Below are positions 63,306 through 64,000 of a stretch of 64,000 nucleotides of DNA, one piece after another. Position 1 is the stretch's first letter. Every line of letters begins with the position of its first letter. The translations under genes were made by a program, and so were the position numbers. The DNA comes from Oegoconia quadripuncta (Eukaryota; Arthropoda; Insecta; Lepidoptera; Autostichidae). The stretch covers positions 13,038,914 to 13,102,913 of the forward strand of contig OX438749.1 of the NCBI GenBank assembly GCA_949316235.1. The letters are read 5' to 3'. A model generated the notes under the pieces. It was not told where the DNA came from and did not search any database. It was given only the letters and a program-made list of their open reading frames with translations.

Positions 63306-64000
63306 AAACACATAAGATGCGTCGTTTAATAAAAATAGAGATGTGCACACCCTGCGAATAGGTATGATAAAAAATTGTCGAAAAATCACTTTCATGGACT
63401 TTTCTCAAATGCCAGTCGCGGAACGATTTCGATAATTCCTTTTAAATTGAAAGGATTTACCTACAGTTGAAGATCTGATGTACTCCGGCGATAAAAACGC
63501 AAATCTATTGAAATCGGTTGTTTTGCCAACTTTTGGCAGTTCAATAAATACCACGCATACAGTAGTTTACCTTTAGATTGTTAGATGGCGGTGTTTTGTG
63601 GCAGCTCGTTAGGTAATTGATCGGAATTTCTTACACAATAACAAGTGTTAGTTACAAACGTAGGATCCCTTACTGTGTAGAAATACCCGACGGATTCGCA
63701 CATACGAATGCCCCCATATTATTCTACCTATTATATGCATATAATATATAGAGGAATAACCTCTGGAGTCGTAACACTGATATAGTTATCTTTGTATGTG
63801 TGTGTAGGGAGATAAATTACTAATAATTTGCTAGATAATAGAAATCACTATGCTATGCATGAACGTCCGATGATGACATAAGTGCGGTGTTTGGAATAAC
63901 CTATATAGGTGTTTGTAACACCTGTAAATACACACATTCAACACTGTCTAGAAATATTCTGATTTTCTCAATTTACTCAAAGTTTGTTATAACTAACATA

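Overview
This window is eukaryotic nuclear DNA from an insect, most likely a moth or butterfly. It is AT-rich (local GC islands excepted), almost free of ordinary genes, and filled with nested transposable elements. The lepidopteran call rests on recognised repeat types: tRNA-derived SINEs with 'GGTGTAGTGG' and 'GGTTCGAATCCCG' boxes, RTE-type 3' modules ending near 'GAAGCCGCGGGCGGAAAGCTAGT'-like sequence, CR1-type LINE tails ending in TATTTG or ATTG repeats, the interspersed 'GAGTGGCCCGACACGCAC' repeat, and many MITEs. This is recognition by eye; no search was run.

Layout. 150-2045: long-terminal-inverted-repeat (foldback-like) element. 2750-3000: RTE-type module. 3030-6900: satellite-like tandem array with a 261-bp higher-order unit, interrupted by a deleted Jockey-like LINE fragment (3780-4415). 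7060-12680: a tRNA-SINE split by a near-complete CR1-like LINE (about 7706-12634) with PHD/esterase-type ORF1 (one frameshift) and an apparently intact 961-aa endonuclease/reverse transcriptase ORF2. 13-20 kb: MITEs, SINE and LINE tails. 20854-21841: the only plausible host gene, a small spliced gene of about 69 codons behind a TATA + initiator + DPE promoter. 21971-23008: intact-looking Tc1 (DD34E) transposase just downstream of that gene. 23.4-28.2 kb: LINE fragment, nested MITEs, hairpin MITE, TA microsatellite. 28.3-34 kb: mostly unrecognised DNA with GC-richer islands that may be regulatory. 34-39.2 kb: repeats and MITEs. 39202-41916: hAT element with perfect 8-bp target duplication, itself split by a 5'-truncated LINE. 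42.6-43.6 kb: 5' end of an LTR retrotransposon (LTR, primer-binding site, gag only). 44-56 kb: LINE fragments, MITEs, a three-copy inverted/direct repeat. 56.3-61 kb: unrecognised DNA with one coding-like exon and several candidate conserved islands. 62.4-62.9 kb: LINE RNase-H-side fragment.

Functionally the window is a record of insertion on insertion: LINE in SINE, hAT in MITE terminus, LINE in hAT, MITE in MITE. Potentially mobile pieces are the CR1-like LINE ORF2 and the Tc1 transposase. The best candidate for something undescribed is the small promoter-equipped gene at 20.9-21.8 kb; the best structural oddities are the 261-bp palindrome-bearing array and the nested insertions with readable target duplications.
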